Notes under the pieces: generated by a model
What the model was told of the DNA's origin: nothing
Databases searched by the model: none
Seen by the model: the letters and a program-made list of their open reading frames with translations, nothing else
Made by a program: the position numbers and the translations under genes
In this document: positions 16,637 through 26,554 of the stretch, one piece after another
How the letters are laid out: the number at the start of each line of letters is the position of its first letter
Numbering within the stretch: the first letter of the stretch is position 1
Virus record (IMG/VR): IMGVR_UViG_3300017917_002759
Location: 1-64,000 of that record
Reading direction: 5' to 3' (one strand)
Source of the DNA: a virus
Length of the DNA: 64,000 nt

Positions 16637-16999
16637 ATGATTGATAATGCACTTTTAACAACCAGCGTAGCAACGATATTTACAGCACCAGGAACTCCTG
16701 GAGATCTAAACACTCAGAGTGCTATAACCACAATGATATTTTGTAATGTATTAAGCCCAGATCAAACAGCACCGATTGATGATACGACTAACGAAACATA
16801 TATCGACGTTTATATTGTAAAAAACGGTCAATCAGCTAGCGATTTAGTTAATGCCGTGGTTAAAAATTTAAGAGTACCGGCAGGAGAAACTGTATTTTTT
16901 GACACTGAAAGATTAGTATTATCTTCCGGCGACACTATCCAAGCAAAAGCATTAAACAATAATACAGTTGTAGCAACTATAAGCACATTGCCAGTATGA
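16637..16999 (+). CDS. Small beta-rich virion-like protein
   Basis: 120 residues, predicted mostly beta. It resembles the 109-residue product at 26213 in plan: an N-terminal strand pair, a central segment with conserved VPAGETVFFD here and IPPNSSARIV there, then a strand with (E/G)(R/K)L(V/I)L(S/T)S and a C-terminal VVATIST/DAVISYVEI. Both lie just next to large fibre genes. Likely a small fibre-associated or baseplate adapter; no family name is claimed. The stop overlaps the next start by 4 nt (ATGA). Confidence 0.55.
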   Translation: MIDNALLTTSVATIFTAPGTPGDLNTQSAITTMIFCNVLSPDQTAPIDDTTNETYIDVYIVKNGQSASDLVNAVVKNLRVPAGETVFFDTERLVLSSGDTIQAKALNNNTVVATISTLPV

Positions 17000-17985
17000 A
17001 GTATTTAAAAACAAAAAACATTTCTAAGTTTAGCGTAGCTGATAGAGGATTCATTATTGAACAACCTAGCGGAAAAATCACCACGAATTCTCAAAATAGT
17101 ATAAAAATACCAACAGGCGCATTAGAAAGAAGACCGGTGGTTCCTGATCAGGGAATGATTAGATTTACTACAAACGATGTTGCAAATCACGAAGACGTAA
17201 ATGTAGAAAATTATTTTCCTTCAAGACCGATTGGTATAGAAGCATATTTTGATGGTTCATGGAGACCTATTAGATTACAAGGTCCTTCAACAGTAACAAA
17301 ATATTATGCAGGTATGGGCAACTATGATGCTATCCTTCAACCTAACGAAGACCTAAGTAGATTTTTTCCAAGTAGCGGGGAACCTTTGCCTATAGTTCCA
17401 GAAAGTGCCGATAATATTATTGTGTTAGTAGAGAATGTATTTCAAATTTCCGGTGATAACTTTAATCTTATTGAAAGTTCGGGAGAAGTTGTAGCAGTAG
17501 AAATAACTAACGGTGGTTCAAATTATAACACTCCTGCAAATGTTACAGTTACTTTTGACGATCCATTTACTGGCGCTGCATGGGCTCCTAGTACATCGTT
17601 AAATTTAAGTGATTACATATATTATGTAAATGGTGGCGTTAAAAATTGGTACAGGGTTGTAACTCCAGGAACTACTAGTTCTTCTTCCGGACCAACCCAT
17701 ACTTCGGGATCCAGTTTAAACGGAAATGTACTTTTTGCTTATGTTGGTACTACCGCTAGAGGAAACGTTACTGTTATCGGCGGAGAAGTAACCGAAGTTA
17801 CTATTATAGATACAGGATCTGGCTATACTAGTGTTCCTGCGGTTTCTTTCAATGATACTAGTGGTTCGCCGGGCGCCGATGCAGCAGGTACAGCAGTTAT
17901 TACTAAATCAGGATGGCATATAGAGTTTTTATCAGCAGTTCCTGATACTAAAAAAGTTCATATTTACTACGGCTTCGATCAATAA
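16996..17985 (+). CDS. Structural protein with a fibre module shared with the giant protein
   Basis: 329 residues. N terminus: IKIPTGALERRPVVPDQGMI, a motif also found as IPxGTxxxRP at the ends of the large fibres and collar proteins. From about 170 it carries the GGSNYNTPANVTV repeat, then DDPFTGAAWAPSTS, YIYYVNGGVKNWYRVV, PTHTSGSSLNG and GSGYTSVPAV. The same order occurs in the 3,544-residue protein (nt about 32500-32950), so one module has moved between genes. The final part (KKVHIYYGFDQ) is separate. Virion role inferred. Confidence 0.55.
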   Translation: MKYLKTKNISKFSVADRGFIIEQPSGKITTNSQNSIKIPTGALERRPVVPDQGMIRFTTNDVANHEDVNVENYFPSRPIGIEAYFDGSWRPIRLQGPSTVTKYYAGMGNYDAILQPNEDLSRFFPSSGEPLPIVPESADNIIVLVENVFQISGDNFNLIESSGEVVAVEITNGGSNYNTPANVTVTFDDPFTGAAWAPSTSLNLSDYIYYVNGGVKNWYRVVTPGTTSSSSGPTHTSGSSLNGNVLFAYVGTTARGNVTVIGGEVTEVTIIDTGSGYTSVPAVSFNDTSGSPGADAAGTAVITKSGWHIEFLSAVPDTKKVHIYYGFDQ

Positions 17986-17993
17986 AATTAAAA

Positions 17994-18020
17994 CTCCTTA
18001 GAGTAAATACTTGTAAGGAG
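17994..18020 (+). promoter_or_regulatory. Late promoter inside a hairpin that hides the ribosome-binding site
   Basis: Perfect 7-bp inverted repeat CTCCTTA (17994-18000) / TAAGGAG (18014-18020); the 3' arm contains the Shine-Dalgarno AAGGAG for ATG 18026. TAAATA (18004-18009) lies in the loop. RNA reading through from upstream would fold and block initiation; RNA started at the late promoter (about 18015) lacks the 5' arm and is open. This layout is known for T4 genes e, 49 and I-TevI. Confidence 0.6.
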
Positions 18021-18025
18021 CAATC

Positions 18026-21000
18026 ATGTCAGACATAGGTAGAATTTCAGGCGCAATGCTAAAGGCCAATCTCTTAAGAGGTGGCGTTGATCTTGTATTT
18101 GAAGATCGATTAGGTGATAATCTTTTATATCTCGATGTTAATTCTAGTAAAATTGGTATCAATACCGATGAAATTACTAGAGAATTGTTAGTAAATGACA
18201 CTATTAAAACAACTGATCTCTTAGTAGATGAATCTATTTTTATTCAAGATTTAAAATTTAACATTTCATCTATCGAAAGCACTAATAATCTAATTTTTCT
18301 ACCACAATCCGGAACAACTAATCTTACAGCTCTTTCCACTAGCGGAATAAAGATTGATAACAATGTTATCAGCACTTTAAATTCAAACGAAACTTTAGAG
18401 TTCCGACCTAACGGAACTGGAGAAATGATAATAAACTCTAATACTAAAGTTTATGCAGATTTACATTCTTCAGGAAATATTACACTTGACGGAAATATTA
18501 CTTTTGGTAACAACGATACTGATTCTGTAACTTTTGTTTCTGATATTGATAGTAATATTGTTCCGGATACAAACGAATTTTATAATTTAGGTTCAACATC
18601 GAAGAGATGGTTAAACACTTATACTGAACTAATTAATGGGCAATTATTAGAAACTTCTGGAATTTCAGTCAGCGGTGTTAATGATATTGCATTACGACAA
18701 GGAAAAATTTGGTATGTCGCAACAAATGGATTAGATTCAAACGTAGGTGATCATCAAAACGGGCCTTTTGCTACTGTTAGAAAAGCACTAAGCGAATCGA
18801 CAAACGGCGATACTGTTTTAATATATCCCGGAACATATGAAGAAACATTTCCTCTAACAGTACCTGCAGGTGTTACTGTTAGGGGTATGGGATTAAGGTC
18901 AGTAAAAATTATTCCAACGTCTTCAACTAACCATCTCGATGCGTTTTTATTAAACGGTGAAACGACTGTTAGCGATTTAACTGTTGCAGATTTTTTCTAT
19001 AATAATACAAACAACACAGGATATGCTTTTAAGTTTGACAATAATTTTACAGTAACGTCTAGAAGTCCATATGTACAAAATGTTTCAGTTATTACTAATA
19101 CTGAACTTCAAGAGTCAAGACAAATAACACCCGGACCCGGACCCACACTATTCGGTTATACTAGTGATAGTGTAAATGTAGATAAAACTTTTTATAGCCA
19201 AGTTCTGGTAGATTCTTTAATAGGCCAGGTCGCAGTAATTGACCGATATCCCAATCCCCCCTTATTTTACAATATAATATCAATCGAGACAGAACCGTTA
19301 AACTCGGGACTGTGGAGAATAACGTTTGACACAACATTTGATACTTCTGGGTACCTTAAGCCTATTAGTTTTTATTCAAGTATTGCATCAACTTTAATTA
19401 TTACAAACGATATCTGGGATACTTCCGGAAGCTCAATAGGTGAGAATTGGGTAGCATATTTTAAAACTAATTTACCAGCTAATTTTGAAACTACGGTTCA
19501 GCCAGGATGGATGATAAATGTTGCTGGTACATTGTACGAGGTTGATTATATTATTGAAGATCCTGTTAATTCTAACCAATGGAGAATATATGTTACTACT
19601 TCATTAGTTGGCGGAACAGGGATTCCAATATTTTCATCGCCGACTGCTAGCACTACATTATTAGCAGGTCGCGGAGCATACATAGACGGTAGCGTAGCGA
19701 CTACATCTAGCAAAGAAGCATCGATGCTATTTCATTCGGTAACTATGATAGTACCGGGCGCCGATGCTGTGGTAATGACCAACGGAGTTAGAGTTGAATG
19801 GCTAAACTCGTTTATCTACTATGCTAACAGGGGACTATATGCCATAAATGGTACATTAGGATTAGCTAGTCAAGGTGGTAGGTTTGGTGCTGAAATTAGA
19901 TCTATCGGCTCTGCTAACGTATATGGAACATTTGGTGCAGTAGCAGATGGAGCAAATACATTAATGTATTTGATCAATCATAATTTTGCCTATATAGGTT
20001 CTGGCTTAAGTTCAACTAATGATCCGTCGAATGTAATACCAGCTAATGAAACTGTAGAATTAAATTCTGGAAAAATTTATTATCAAAGCTTAGATCACAA
20101 AGGCACATATCGAGTTGGGGATGTTTTTACCGTTAATTTAGAAACAGGTGAAATCTCTATTGACGGCATTTCGACATCATTAGGAAATTTTTCCACATTA
20201 AATTTTGTTGATGAAGATTCAGAAATATTCATCGACGCAACTACTGTAGATGTTAATAATATAAGAATATCAGAAAATACAATGTCAAGCATATCGGGTG
20301 ATATTAATTTTCTTTCTCAATCAAGTGAAATTAATTTAACTCAAAATGTTAATATTAGTAAAAATTTAGATATCTCTAATGACTTTATTATTAAAGGACA
20401 ATTAACCGTTGGAAATCAAATAATCGATACTGTTAATTTCGTATCAAAATTAGATGAAGATCTTATTCCAAAATTTGATAATGCATATTTAATAGGATCA
20501 AACTCGTTAAAGTGGGATGCATTTAATATTCAAGATATTAGATTAGACAATTTAAAAATTTACGAAAATAGAATAAGGACATCAGATACCAATGCTGATT
20601 TAGAACTAACTGCGAACAGTTTGGGTAACATTAGAATTACTAACTCGTCTGCAGAATTTGATCAAGACTTAACAACCAACGGTCTTTCTCAATTTAATGA
20701 TGATATTAATATAATCGGTAATTTAGTTCATGTTGGAAGTGTTTTTCAAACAGGAAATGTGGAACGAACAGGAAATTATTTATTAAATGGAAATTTATTG
20801 TTATCGACTAATTTTAATTTTGAAAACATAAGATTTGTTGATAATAGAATATTCACTAATGTATCTAATTCAGATTTAGAATTAAAAGCCGCCGGAACAG
20901 GACTTTTAAATATTTTAAATGATAATGTGAGATTAGATCAAAATTTAACCGTAATTGATTTAACTTCTACCTCAAACATTACTAACTCTAATACAGTAAC

Positions 21001-21862
21001 TTCAGGTCAGTTTTTAATAGATGATATCTTAATTAAAGATAATTTTATTACTACTCGTAATTCTAATTCTAATTTAGAATTTTTAGCAGAAGGCACAGGC
21101 GGAGTTTTTTTAGAACAGTTAAAATTTACAAACAATACTATCTCTACGGAATCAGGTAATACAAACATCAACATTGCATCTTTATCTGCCGGTAGCGTTT
21201 TTATTAATGATGAAAAAGCGTTAAAAATTCCTGTGGGTACCGGTGCAGCCCGACTAGTAGGAGTTCAAGGCGATTTTAGATACGACAGCACTGATAATCT
21301 ATTCAGCGGGTGGAGCTCTAATAGGGTAACATTCGGAGGAGTTTTTTCTGCAGATCGAAGAACAAATGTCACAGCTCATCCTACTAATGACACATTAAAT
21401 TTCGTTGCTAATCTAGTAGCAACTATGGAAATCACACAGACCGGTATAAGAAGTAACGGTCTAGGCACTGATAACACTTTATTGTTTAACGGAAACATAA
21501 TTTCTTCTTTGACTGCTAACACAGATATAAATCTATCACCTAATGGTACTGGACAAACTGATCTCGGTGATTTTCACATATATCAGAATGAGTTTATAAA
21601 TCAACCAAATACTCCTCTAACTTTAGTAACTACCGCAGGCGGACACGTAAAGTTTTCAGGAACTAAAGCAGTACAAATTCCGTTTGGACCTAGTTCTACT
21701 CGACCTTTTACTGAAATCGGTGATTTGAGGTGGAATACTGATAGCAATTCTACTGAAATTTTTGACGGAATAAATTATGTCAGCATTGCCGGTGTTACAG
21801 AATCAGCATCTCCTGAACAGGTACAAGAACTTAACGAGATCTACGCCATACTGTTAGGTTAA
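18026..21862 (+). CDS. Large fibre with pectin-lyase-like beta-helix
   Basis: 1,278 residues. N terminus SDIGRISGAMLKANLLRGGVDL is nearly the same as in the next fibre (split: GRISGAMLKANLLR). Around 230-360: WYVATNGLDS, GPFATVRKAL, VLIYPGTYEE and VPAGVTVRGMG, a DUF1565/pectin-lyase-type parallel beta-helix. An extra block at about 356-547 is absent from its paralogue. Then FGAEIRSIGSANVYGTFG and a long beta-repeat stalk with recurrent NxDLELxAxGTG motifs. C terminus PVGTGAARL and IPFGPSSTRPF. Most likely a host-binding fibre or spike; no catalytic residues were identified. Confidence 0.7.
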   Translation: MSDIGRISGAMLKANLLRGGVDLVFEDRLGDNLLYLDVNSSKIGINTDEITRELLVNDTIKTTDLLVDESIFIQDLKFNISSIESTNNLIFLPQSGTTNLTALSTSGIKIDNNVISTLNSNETLEFRPNGTGEMIINSNTKVYADLHSSGNITLDGNITFGNNDTDSVTFVSDIDSNIVPDTNEFYNLGSTSKRWLNTYTELINGQLLETSGISVSGVNDIALRQGKIWYVATNGLDSNVGDHQNGPFATVRKALSESTNGDTVLIYPGTYEETFPLTVPAGVTVRGMGLRSVKIIPTSSTNHLDAFLLNGETTVSDLTVADFFYNNTNNTGYAFKFDNNFTVTSRSPYVQNVSVITNTELQESRQITPGPGPTLFGYTSDSVNVDKTFYSQVLVDSLIGQVAVIDRYPNPPLFYNIISIETEPLNSGLWRITFDTTFDTSGYLKPISFYSSIASTLIITNDIWDTSGSSIGENWVAYFKTNLPANFETTVQPGWMINVAGTLYEVDYIIEDPVNSNQWRIYVTTSLVGGTGIPIFSSPTASTTLLAGRGAYIDGSVATTSSKEASMLFHSVTMIVPGADAVVMTNGVRVEWLNSFIYYANRGLYAINGTLGLASQGGRFGAEIRSIGSANVYGTFGAVADGANTLMYLINHNFAYIGSGLSSTNDPSNVIPANETVELNSGKIYYQSLDHKGTYRVGDVFTVNLETGEISIDGISTSLGNFSTLNFVDEDSEIFIDATTVDVNNIRISENTMSSISGDINFLSQSSEINLTQNVNISKNLDISNDFIIKGQLTVGNQIIDTVNFVSKLDEDLIPKFDNAYLIGSNSLKWDAFNIQDIRLDNLKIYENRIRTSDTNADLELTANSLGNIRITNSSAEFDQDLTTNGLSQFNDDINIIGNLVHVGSVFQTGNVERTGNYLLNGNLLLSTNFNFENIRFVDNRIFTNVSNSDLELKAAGTGLLNILNDNVRLDQNLTVIDLTSTSNITNSNTVTSGQFLIDDILIKDNFITTRNSNSNLEFLAEGTGGVFLEQLKFTNNTISTESGNTNINIASLSAGSVFINDEKALKIPVGTGAARLVGVQGDFRYDSTDNLFSGWSSNRVTFGGVFSADRRTNVTAHPTNDTLNFVANLVATMEITQTGIRSNGLGTDNTLLFNGNIISSLTANTDINLSPNGTGQTDLGDFHIYQNEFINQPNTPLTLVTTAGGHVKFSGTKAVQIPFGPSSTRPFTEIGDLRWNTDSNSTEIFDGINYVSIAGVTESASPEQVQELNEIYAILLG

Positions 21863-21873
21863 TTTCCAAAATA

Positions 21874-21881
21874 TATAAATA
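21874..21881 (+). promoter_or_regulatory. T4 late promoter, exact TATAAATA
   Basis: Exact consensus 12 nt after the preceding stop. Predicted start near 21887 gives a leader of about 113 nt. Confidence 0.65.
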
Positions 21882-21885
21882 CTAG

Positions 21886-21999
21886 TGATTACGAAAAACG
21901 ACCAATTTTTCGTATGGTTAAACTGTGGTAAACCAGCAAAGAGCCCGAAAGGGATGAGAACTTGGTTAACCGTGAAACACGGGGTTAAAAGGAGAGCGA
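21886..21999 (+). ncRNA. Structured 5' leader of the second large fibre
   Basis: The leader can form ACGAAAAA/TTTTTCGT, then an outer GGTTAA/TTAACC helix that encloses TGGT-AA-ACCA and CCC-GAAA-GGG (a GNRA loop), then CCGTG-AAA-CACGG, followed by AAAAGGAG before ATG 22000. Four compact helices in about 110 nt suggest a cis-acting RNA element; no known riboswitch or ribozyme consensus was recognised. Confidence 0.45.
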
Positions 22000-24900
22000 A
22001 TGAGCCAGCTTGGTCGTATTAGCGGTCCGCTCTTAAAGGCAAATCTTCTACGCCAAGGTGTGGATTTAGCCTTTGAGACAGACCTACTTTATCTTGATGT
22101 TAATAATCTCCGGGTTGGAATTAAAACAACTTCTCCTACACACGACCTTCAAATAGTCGGAACTACTAGAACTACAAATTTAGAAGTAACTGGCGAAATC
22201 AATATTGATGAAAATTTAGAAATTACCAGTAACAGTATCTCTACAGTTACCGGAGATTTAAATCTTTCAACTCCAAACGGAACAGCAATATATCAAACAA
22301 AGGCTGTTATTGATCAAATTGATATAGAACAAAATGTAATTTCTTCTAACATCACTAATCAAGATATACAGTTAAGAACTAGCGGCGTTGGTGAAGTTGG
22401 TATCTATGCCGATACTTTAATTGATGGTAATTTGCACGTAACTGGAAATATCACTGCCGATGGTGATATTCAAATTGGTGATGCAAACACCGATAACATA
22501 ACTTTTAATGCTGATGTTGCCAGTAACTTAATTCCTAATGTAAATGAATTTTATAATCTTGGTAGTGATCCAACAACTAGCGGAAAACGATGGAAAGATT
22601 TATGGACTAAAAATTTATATACCGATGCTATTTTTACCGGAACAGCAGTTATTGACGGAATAGATATTGGATTAAATCAAGGAAAAATTATTTACGTTGC
22701 AACCAACGGAGATAATTTATATAGCGGAACACATCAAAACGATCCTTTTGCAACAATTACTAAAGCATTAAGTGTAGCAACTAGTGGCGATACGGTATTC
22801 ATTTATCCAGGAACATATACTGAAGTATTTCCGATGATTGTTCCTGTGGGAGTAACTGTTAGAGGAACAGGAATTAGATCAGTTCTTATTGTTCCTACAG
22901 CAGGCACAAATGATAACAACGCTTTTTTGCTTAACGGCGAAACTACTGTTGAAGATTTAACCGTAGCAGATTTCTTTTATGACAGCGTTAATGATACCGG
23001 ATATGCTTTTGCATTTGCTAACAATTTTACAGTAACTTCAAGAAGCCCATACATTAGAAATGTATCAGTGCTGACCAAAGGCAGTGTTACAAGCGTAGGT
23101 GATCCGTTAGGATTCGATCAAGGTGATGCAGGCCGCGGCGCTAAAGCAGACGGTAGTTTAGCCAATGCTGCCAGCAAAGAAGCTAGTATGCTATTCCACT
23201 CTGTGACATTCATTTGTCCAGCAGCCGATACACTTGTAGGTACTAACGGTGTTAGAATTGAGTGGTTGAATTCTTTCACTTATTATGCTAATCGAGGTAT
23301 GTACTTGCTCAGCGGATCAACCGGATTTGCCGGAGACGGTAAAACTAAAATAAAGATCACATCTAGAACAGGTACATGGAATGTAGGTAATACTATCACA
23401 TACTATGACACAGATGGTACGACTGTGTTGGCATCTGGGGTTATTGAAAGCATCGATGGAGATACATTTGTTATTGACGGTAAGCAGGTCGGTTTTGAAA
23501 TTCCTAGTGATCGACCAGGAAAACAAGCAACTGTGTTCGGTAATACACAACTAGATACTGCAATTAAAAAATTTGGTACAGCTAGTTTGCAATTAGACGG
23601 TACCGGGGATTATGTTACCTACGCTAGCCAGCCAGATTTTGGATTCGGCACAGACGATTTTACAGTAGAAGGATGGTTTTATAGATCTGTAGGTTCTGTA
23701 CAAGTAACTCTTTTTGATTTTAGAACCATAGCCACTCAAAATGCGCCATGGTTGTTTATTACATCTGGCGGAACTCTTGCATATTATGTAAATGGCGCTA
23801 CTAGAACATCTGGTGCAGGCGGAGTAACGCCCGGAAGCTGGCATCATGTTGCTGTTAGTCGCCAAGGAACTAACACTAGATTATTTGTTAATGGTAATCA
23901 AGTTGGTTCAACTTGGACTGATACAACAAACTATATAAATTCTCCTTTAACTATAGGAGCAAGATATACAGGCCTACTTGAATTTTTTAATGGTTATATT
24001 GATGAAGTTAGAATCTCTAAAGGTGTAGCGAGATACACAGCTAATTTTATAGCACCGACAGCAGCTTTTACTAGCGATAGTTCAACCGTATTACTTTTAC
24101 ACTTTAATGGTGCAGATGGTGCTACAACTATTACAGATGACGGTATCGGAACCCAAGATCTAAGAACGTCTGCACTCGGAACAGCTTCGGCTATCGATTA
24201 TGCTGACTATTCTGACTTCGGTGCCGAAGTTCGTAGTATCGGCTCGGCCGCAGTTTATGGCAACTATGGTATCTACGGTGACGGTGACGGAGTCATCGCT
24301 TATTTGATAGGTCAAAACTTAGCCTACATCGGAAACGGCAAATTATCTACTAACGATCCATCAACAGTCGTACAAGCTAATGAAGTTGTTGAATTAAACA
24401 GAGCAAAAATTTATTATTCTTCTGTGGATCACAAAGGTGATTTCCGTATTGGTGATTTGTTTTACGTGAATCAACAAACAGGTGAGGTAGAATTTTCTAA
24501 TTCTAATATTAGCCTGTCTGGCGGTATTACTTTTAATGACGGTCTTGGAAATGTTACTATTATCGACAGCAATAAAGTACAGACTGGTAATATTCGAATC
24601 AGCGGCAACACTATTGAAAGCTTAACCGGTGATGTTAATATTTTATCAGCCGGCGATGAAATAAATCTTCAGAATAATGTTAATATTTCTGGAAATTTAG
24701 ATGTTACGGGTAATGTAACAATCGGCGGCAATATTCAGATTGGTGATGCTAATACAGATTCTGTTAATATCGTTGCCAAGATAGACAGCGATCTAATTCC
24801 TAGAGTCACAGACACTTATGATTTAGGCACACCTGCATTGCGTTGGAGAACTGTTTATACTACGCAGATAACCACAGACGCTATTGATATCAATGATAAT

Positions 24901-26208
24901 AGAATTAGAACAATTAATTCTAATTCTGATCTTGAACTTGAGGCAGCAGGCACGGGGAGAATTTATGTTCCTGATAATAATGTGCTTCTTGATCAAAACT
25001 TAACAGTAGGTGGCACAACTAATTTAAAAAATACCAACATTGTTGGAACAATTACTCACACTGGTGATGTTAATCAAACTGGTAATACTGTACAAACTGG
25101 CGATTTGACTATTAATGGAAATTTAACAATTACTGAGGCTGTTCAATTTGAAGATATTAAAATTGAAGGCAACTTAATAACCACCACTATAGGTAATAAT
25201 GACCTTAGATTAGAAGCAGCAGGTACGGGGAGAATTTATGTTCCGGTTAATAACGTATTAATTGATAAAAATTTAACAGTTAATGGTACGACAACCACAA
25301 CAAATATTAATAACAATGATACAGTTACATCTGCAACATTTAGAACTAGTGATATTCGAATTAACAATAATAGAATTGAAACTACACTGTCAAATAGTAA
25401 TTTAGAACTACGTGCGAACGGTACTGGATTTATTGTTCTCGAACAATTTGATATTCAAGAAAACGAAATAAGATCAAATAATAATAACGATATAACTTTA
25501 ACACCTAGTGGTACTGGTATCGTTTCTATTAATTCTACACAAAGTTTAAAATTACCAGTCGGGATAACTAGTGAAAGACCTCTAATACCACAGATTGGTA
25601 TGGTTCGATTTAATTCAGAATTAAATCGTTATGAAGGATATAGTAATAGCGGTTGGATTAAATTAGAAGGTGTAGGCGATCAGGACGAAAATACATATAT
25701 CACTGCAGAACTAACTCCGGGTGCAAACGATAACACCATTAGATTTTATACTAATGGGTCTTTAGTAGCTGATATTAATTCTACAAGATTTAACACTATT
25801 AGAATCGATGTCGATGATATCAGAATAGATCAAAACATAATTTCAACCACTACACCGAATACTAACTTAGTATTTCAGCCTAATGGAATCGGATCTTTAG
25901 TAATTGGAAATTTTTCTATTAGGGCAAACACTATAACTAATACAGTTCCAGACAGCATAACTACATTCAATCAAATCGGCGACGGCTATTTTAAAATTGG
26001 TGGTGCAAACGGGTTTGTTATTCCTAGCGGAACAGATATACAAAGACCCGCAGTAGTTGATATCGGATTGATGAGATTTAATACTACTGACAGCCGAGTA
26101 GAAGTATATGACGGAGTCCAATGGGTATCAGCAGCAGGTTCATCTGGGGGTATAAGTGTAGTTGATGCTGAAGATTTGTCAATTAGAAATGCATTAATTT
26201 TTGGATAA
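22000..26208 (+). CDS. Large beta-helix fibre with an inserted LamG-like domain
   Basis: 1,402 residues, paralogue of the preceding fibre: same N terminus (GRISGPLLKANLLRQGVDL), same beta-helix block (IYVATNGDN, GVTVRGTGIRS), same FGAEVRSIGSAAVYG joint. Between the two halves, residues about 441-739 are an insertion: a short barrel-like piece, then a concanavalin/LamG-type domain (SLQLDGTGDYVTY, FTVEGWFYR, WHHVAVSRQG, IDEVRISKGVARYT). LamG_3-type domains often bind glycans. C-terminal half is a beta-repeat stalk ending with IPSGTDIQRPAV. Host-surface binding is the likely role. Confidence 0.7.
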   Translation: MSQLGRISGPLLKANLLRQGVDLAFETDLLYLDVNNLRVGIKTTSPTHDLQIVGTTRTTNLEVTGEINIDENLEITSNSISTVTGDLNLSTPNGTAIYQTKAVIDQIDIEQNVISSNITNQDIQLRTSGVGEVGIYADTLIDGNLHVTGNITADGDIQIGDANTDNITFNADVASNLIPNVNEFYNLGSDPTTSGKRWKDLWTKNLYTDAIFTGTAVIDGIDIGLNQGKIIYVATNGDNLYSGTHQNDPFATITKALSVATSGDTVFIYPGTYTEVFPMIVPVGVTVRGTGIRSVLIVPTAGTNDNNAFLLNGETTVEDLTVADFFYDSVNDTGYAFAFANNFTVTSRSPYIRNVSVLTKGSVTSVGDPLGFDQGDAGRGAKADGSLANAASKEASMLFHSVTFICPAADTLVGTNGVRIEWLNSFTYYANRGMYLLSGSTGFAGDGKTKIKITSRTGTWNVGNTITYYDTDGTTVLASGVIESIDGDTFVIDGKQVGFEIPSDRPGKQATVFGNTQLDTAIKKFGTASLQLDGTGDYVTYASQPDFGFGTDDFTVEGWFYRSVGSVQVTLFDFRTIATQNAPWLFITSGGTLAYYVNGATRTSGAGGVTPGSWHHVAVSRQGTNTRLFVNGNQVGSTWTDTTNYINSPLTIGARYTGLLEFFNGYIDEVRISKGVARYTANFIAPTAAFTSDSSTVLLLHFNGADGATTITDDGIGTQDLRTSALGTASAIDYADYSDFGAEVRSIGSAAVYGNYGIYGDGDGVIAYLIGQNLAYIGNGKLSTNDPSTVVQANEVVELNRAKIYYSSVDHKGDFRIGDLFYVNQQTGEVEFSNSNISLSGGITFNDGLGNVTIIDSNKVQTGNIRISGNTIESLTGDVNILSAGDEINLQNNVNISGNLDVTGNVTIGGNIQIGDANTDSVNIVAKIDSDLIPRVTDTYDLGTPALRWRTVYTTQITTDAIDINDNRIRTINSNSDLELEAAGTGRIYVPDNNVLLDQNLTVGGTTNLKNTNIVGTITHTGDVNQTGNTVQTGDLTINGNLTITEAVQFEDIKIEGNLITTTIGNNDLRLEAAGTGRIYVPVNNVLIDKNLTVNGTTTTTNINNNDTVTSATFRTSDIRINNNRIETTLSNSNLELRANGTGFIVLEQFDIQENEIRSNNNNDITLTPSGTGIVSINSTQSLKLPVGITSERPLIPQIGMVRFNSELNRYEGYSNSGWIKLEGVGDQDENTYITAELTPGANDNTIRFYTNGSLVADINSTRFNTIRIDVDDIRIDQNIISTTTPNTNLVFQPNGIGSLVIGNFSIRANTITNTVPDSITTFNQIGDGYFKIGGANGFVIPSGTDIQRPAVVDIGLMRFNTTDSRVEVYDGVQWVSAAGSSGGISVVDAEDLSIRNALIFG

Positions 26209-26212
26209 TATT

Positions 26213-26542
26213 ATGGCAACTTTTTTTAGAAACACAGTAGCAAAAGACATAGGAACGATAGCAAGAGAAGTTATTGAAACAGCAGACAACGCCAGGGTCA
26301 CGGTGATTGGTATGAGTTTGGCTAATACAACTGAATTTGTTGTATTTGCAGATGTTGCTCTACAAAATGATACTAGTACAGAAGCGTATTATGCAAAAAA
26401 TATTATAATTCCACCAAATTCGTCAGCAAGAATCGTAAATGGTGGCGAAAAACTTATTTTAACATCGTCAAATGTATTAAAGGTTAGGGCAAGTGAAGAA
26501 AATAGCATTGACGCTGTGATAAGTTATGTTGAAATTGTTTAA
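26213..26542 (+). CDS. Small beta-rich virion-like protein
   Basis: 109 residues from ATG 26213; a TTG in frame at 26201 overlaps the previous gene and has no ribosome-binding site. Predicted beta sandwich with IPPNSSARIVNGGEKLIL. Paralogous in plan to the 120-residue product at 16637. It is placed right behind a large fibre, which suggests an adapter or decoration subunit; function not known. Confidence 0.55.
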   Translation: MATFFRNTVAKDIGTIAREVIETADNARVTVIGMSLANTTEFVVFADVALQNDTSTEAYYAKNIIIPPNSSARIVNGGEKLILTSSNVLKVRASEENSIDAVISYVEIV

Positions 26543-26554
26543 GGAAATTAGAAT

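Noticed and set aside
21886-21999. Hammerhead or other small ribozyme in the fibre leader
   Set aside because: A GAAA loop and short helices are present, but CUGAUGA and other catalytic cores are absent.
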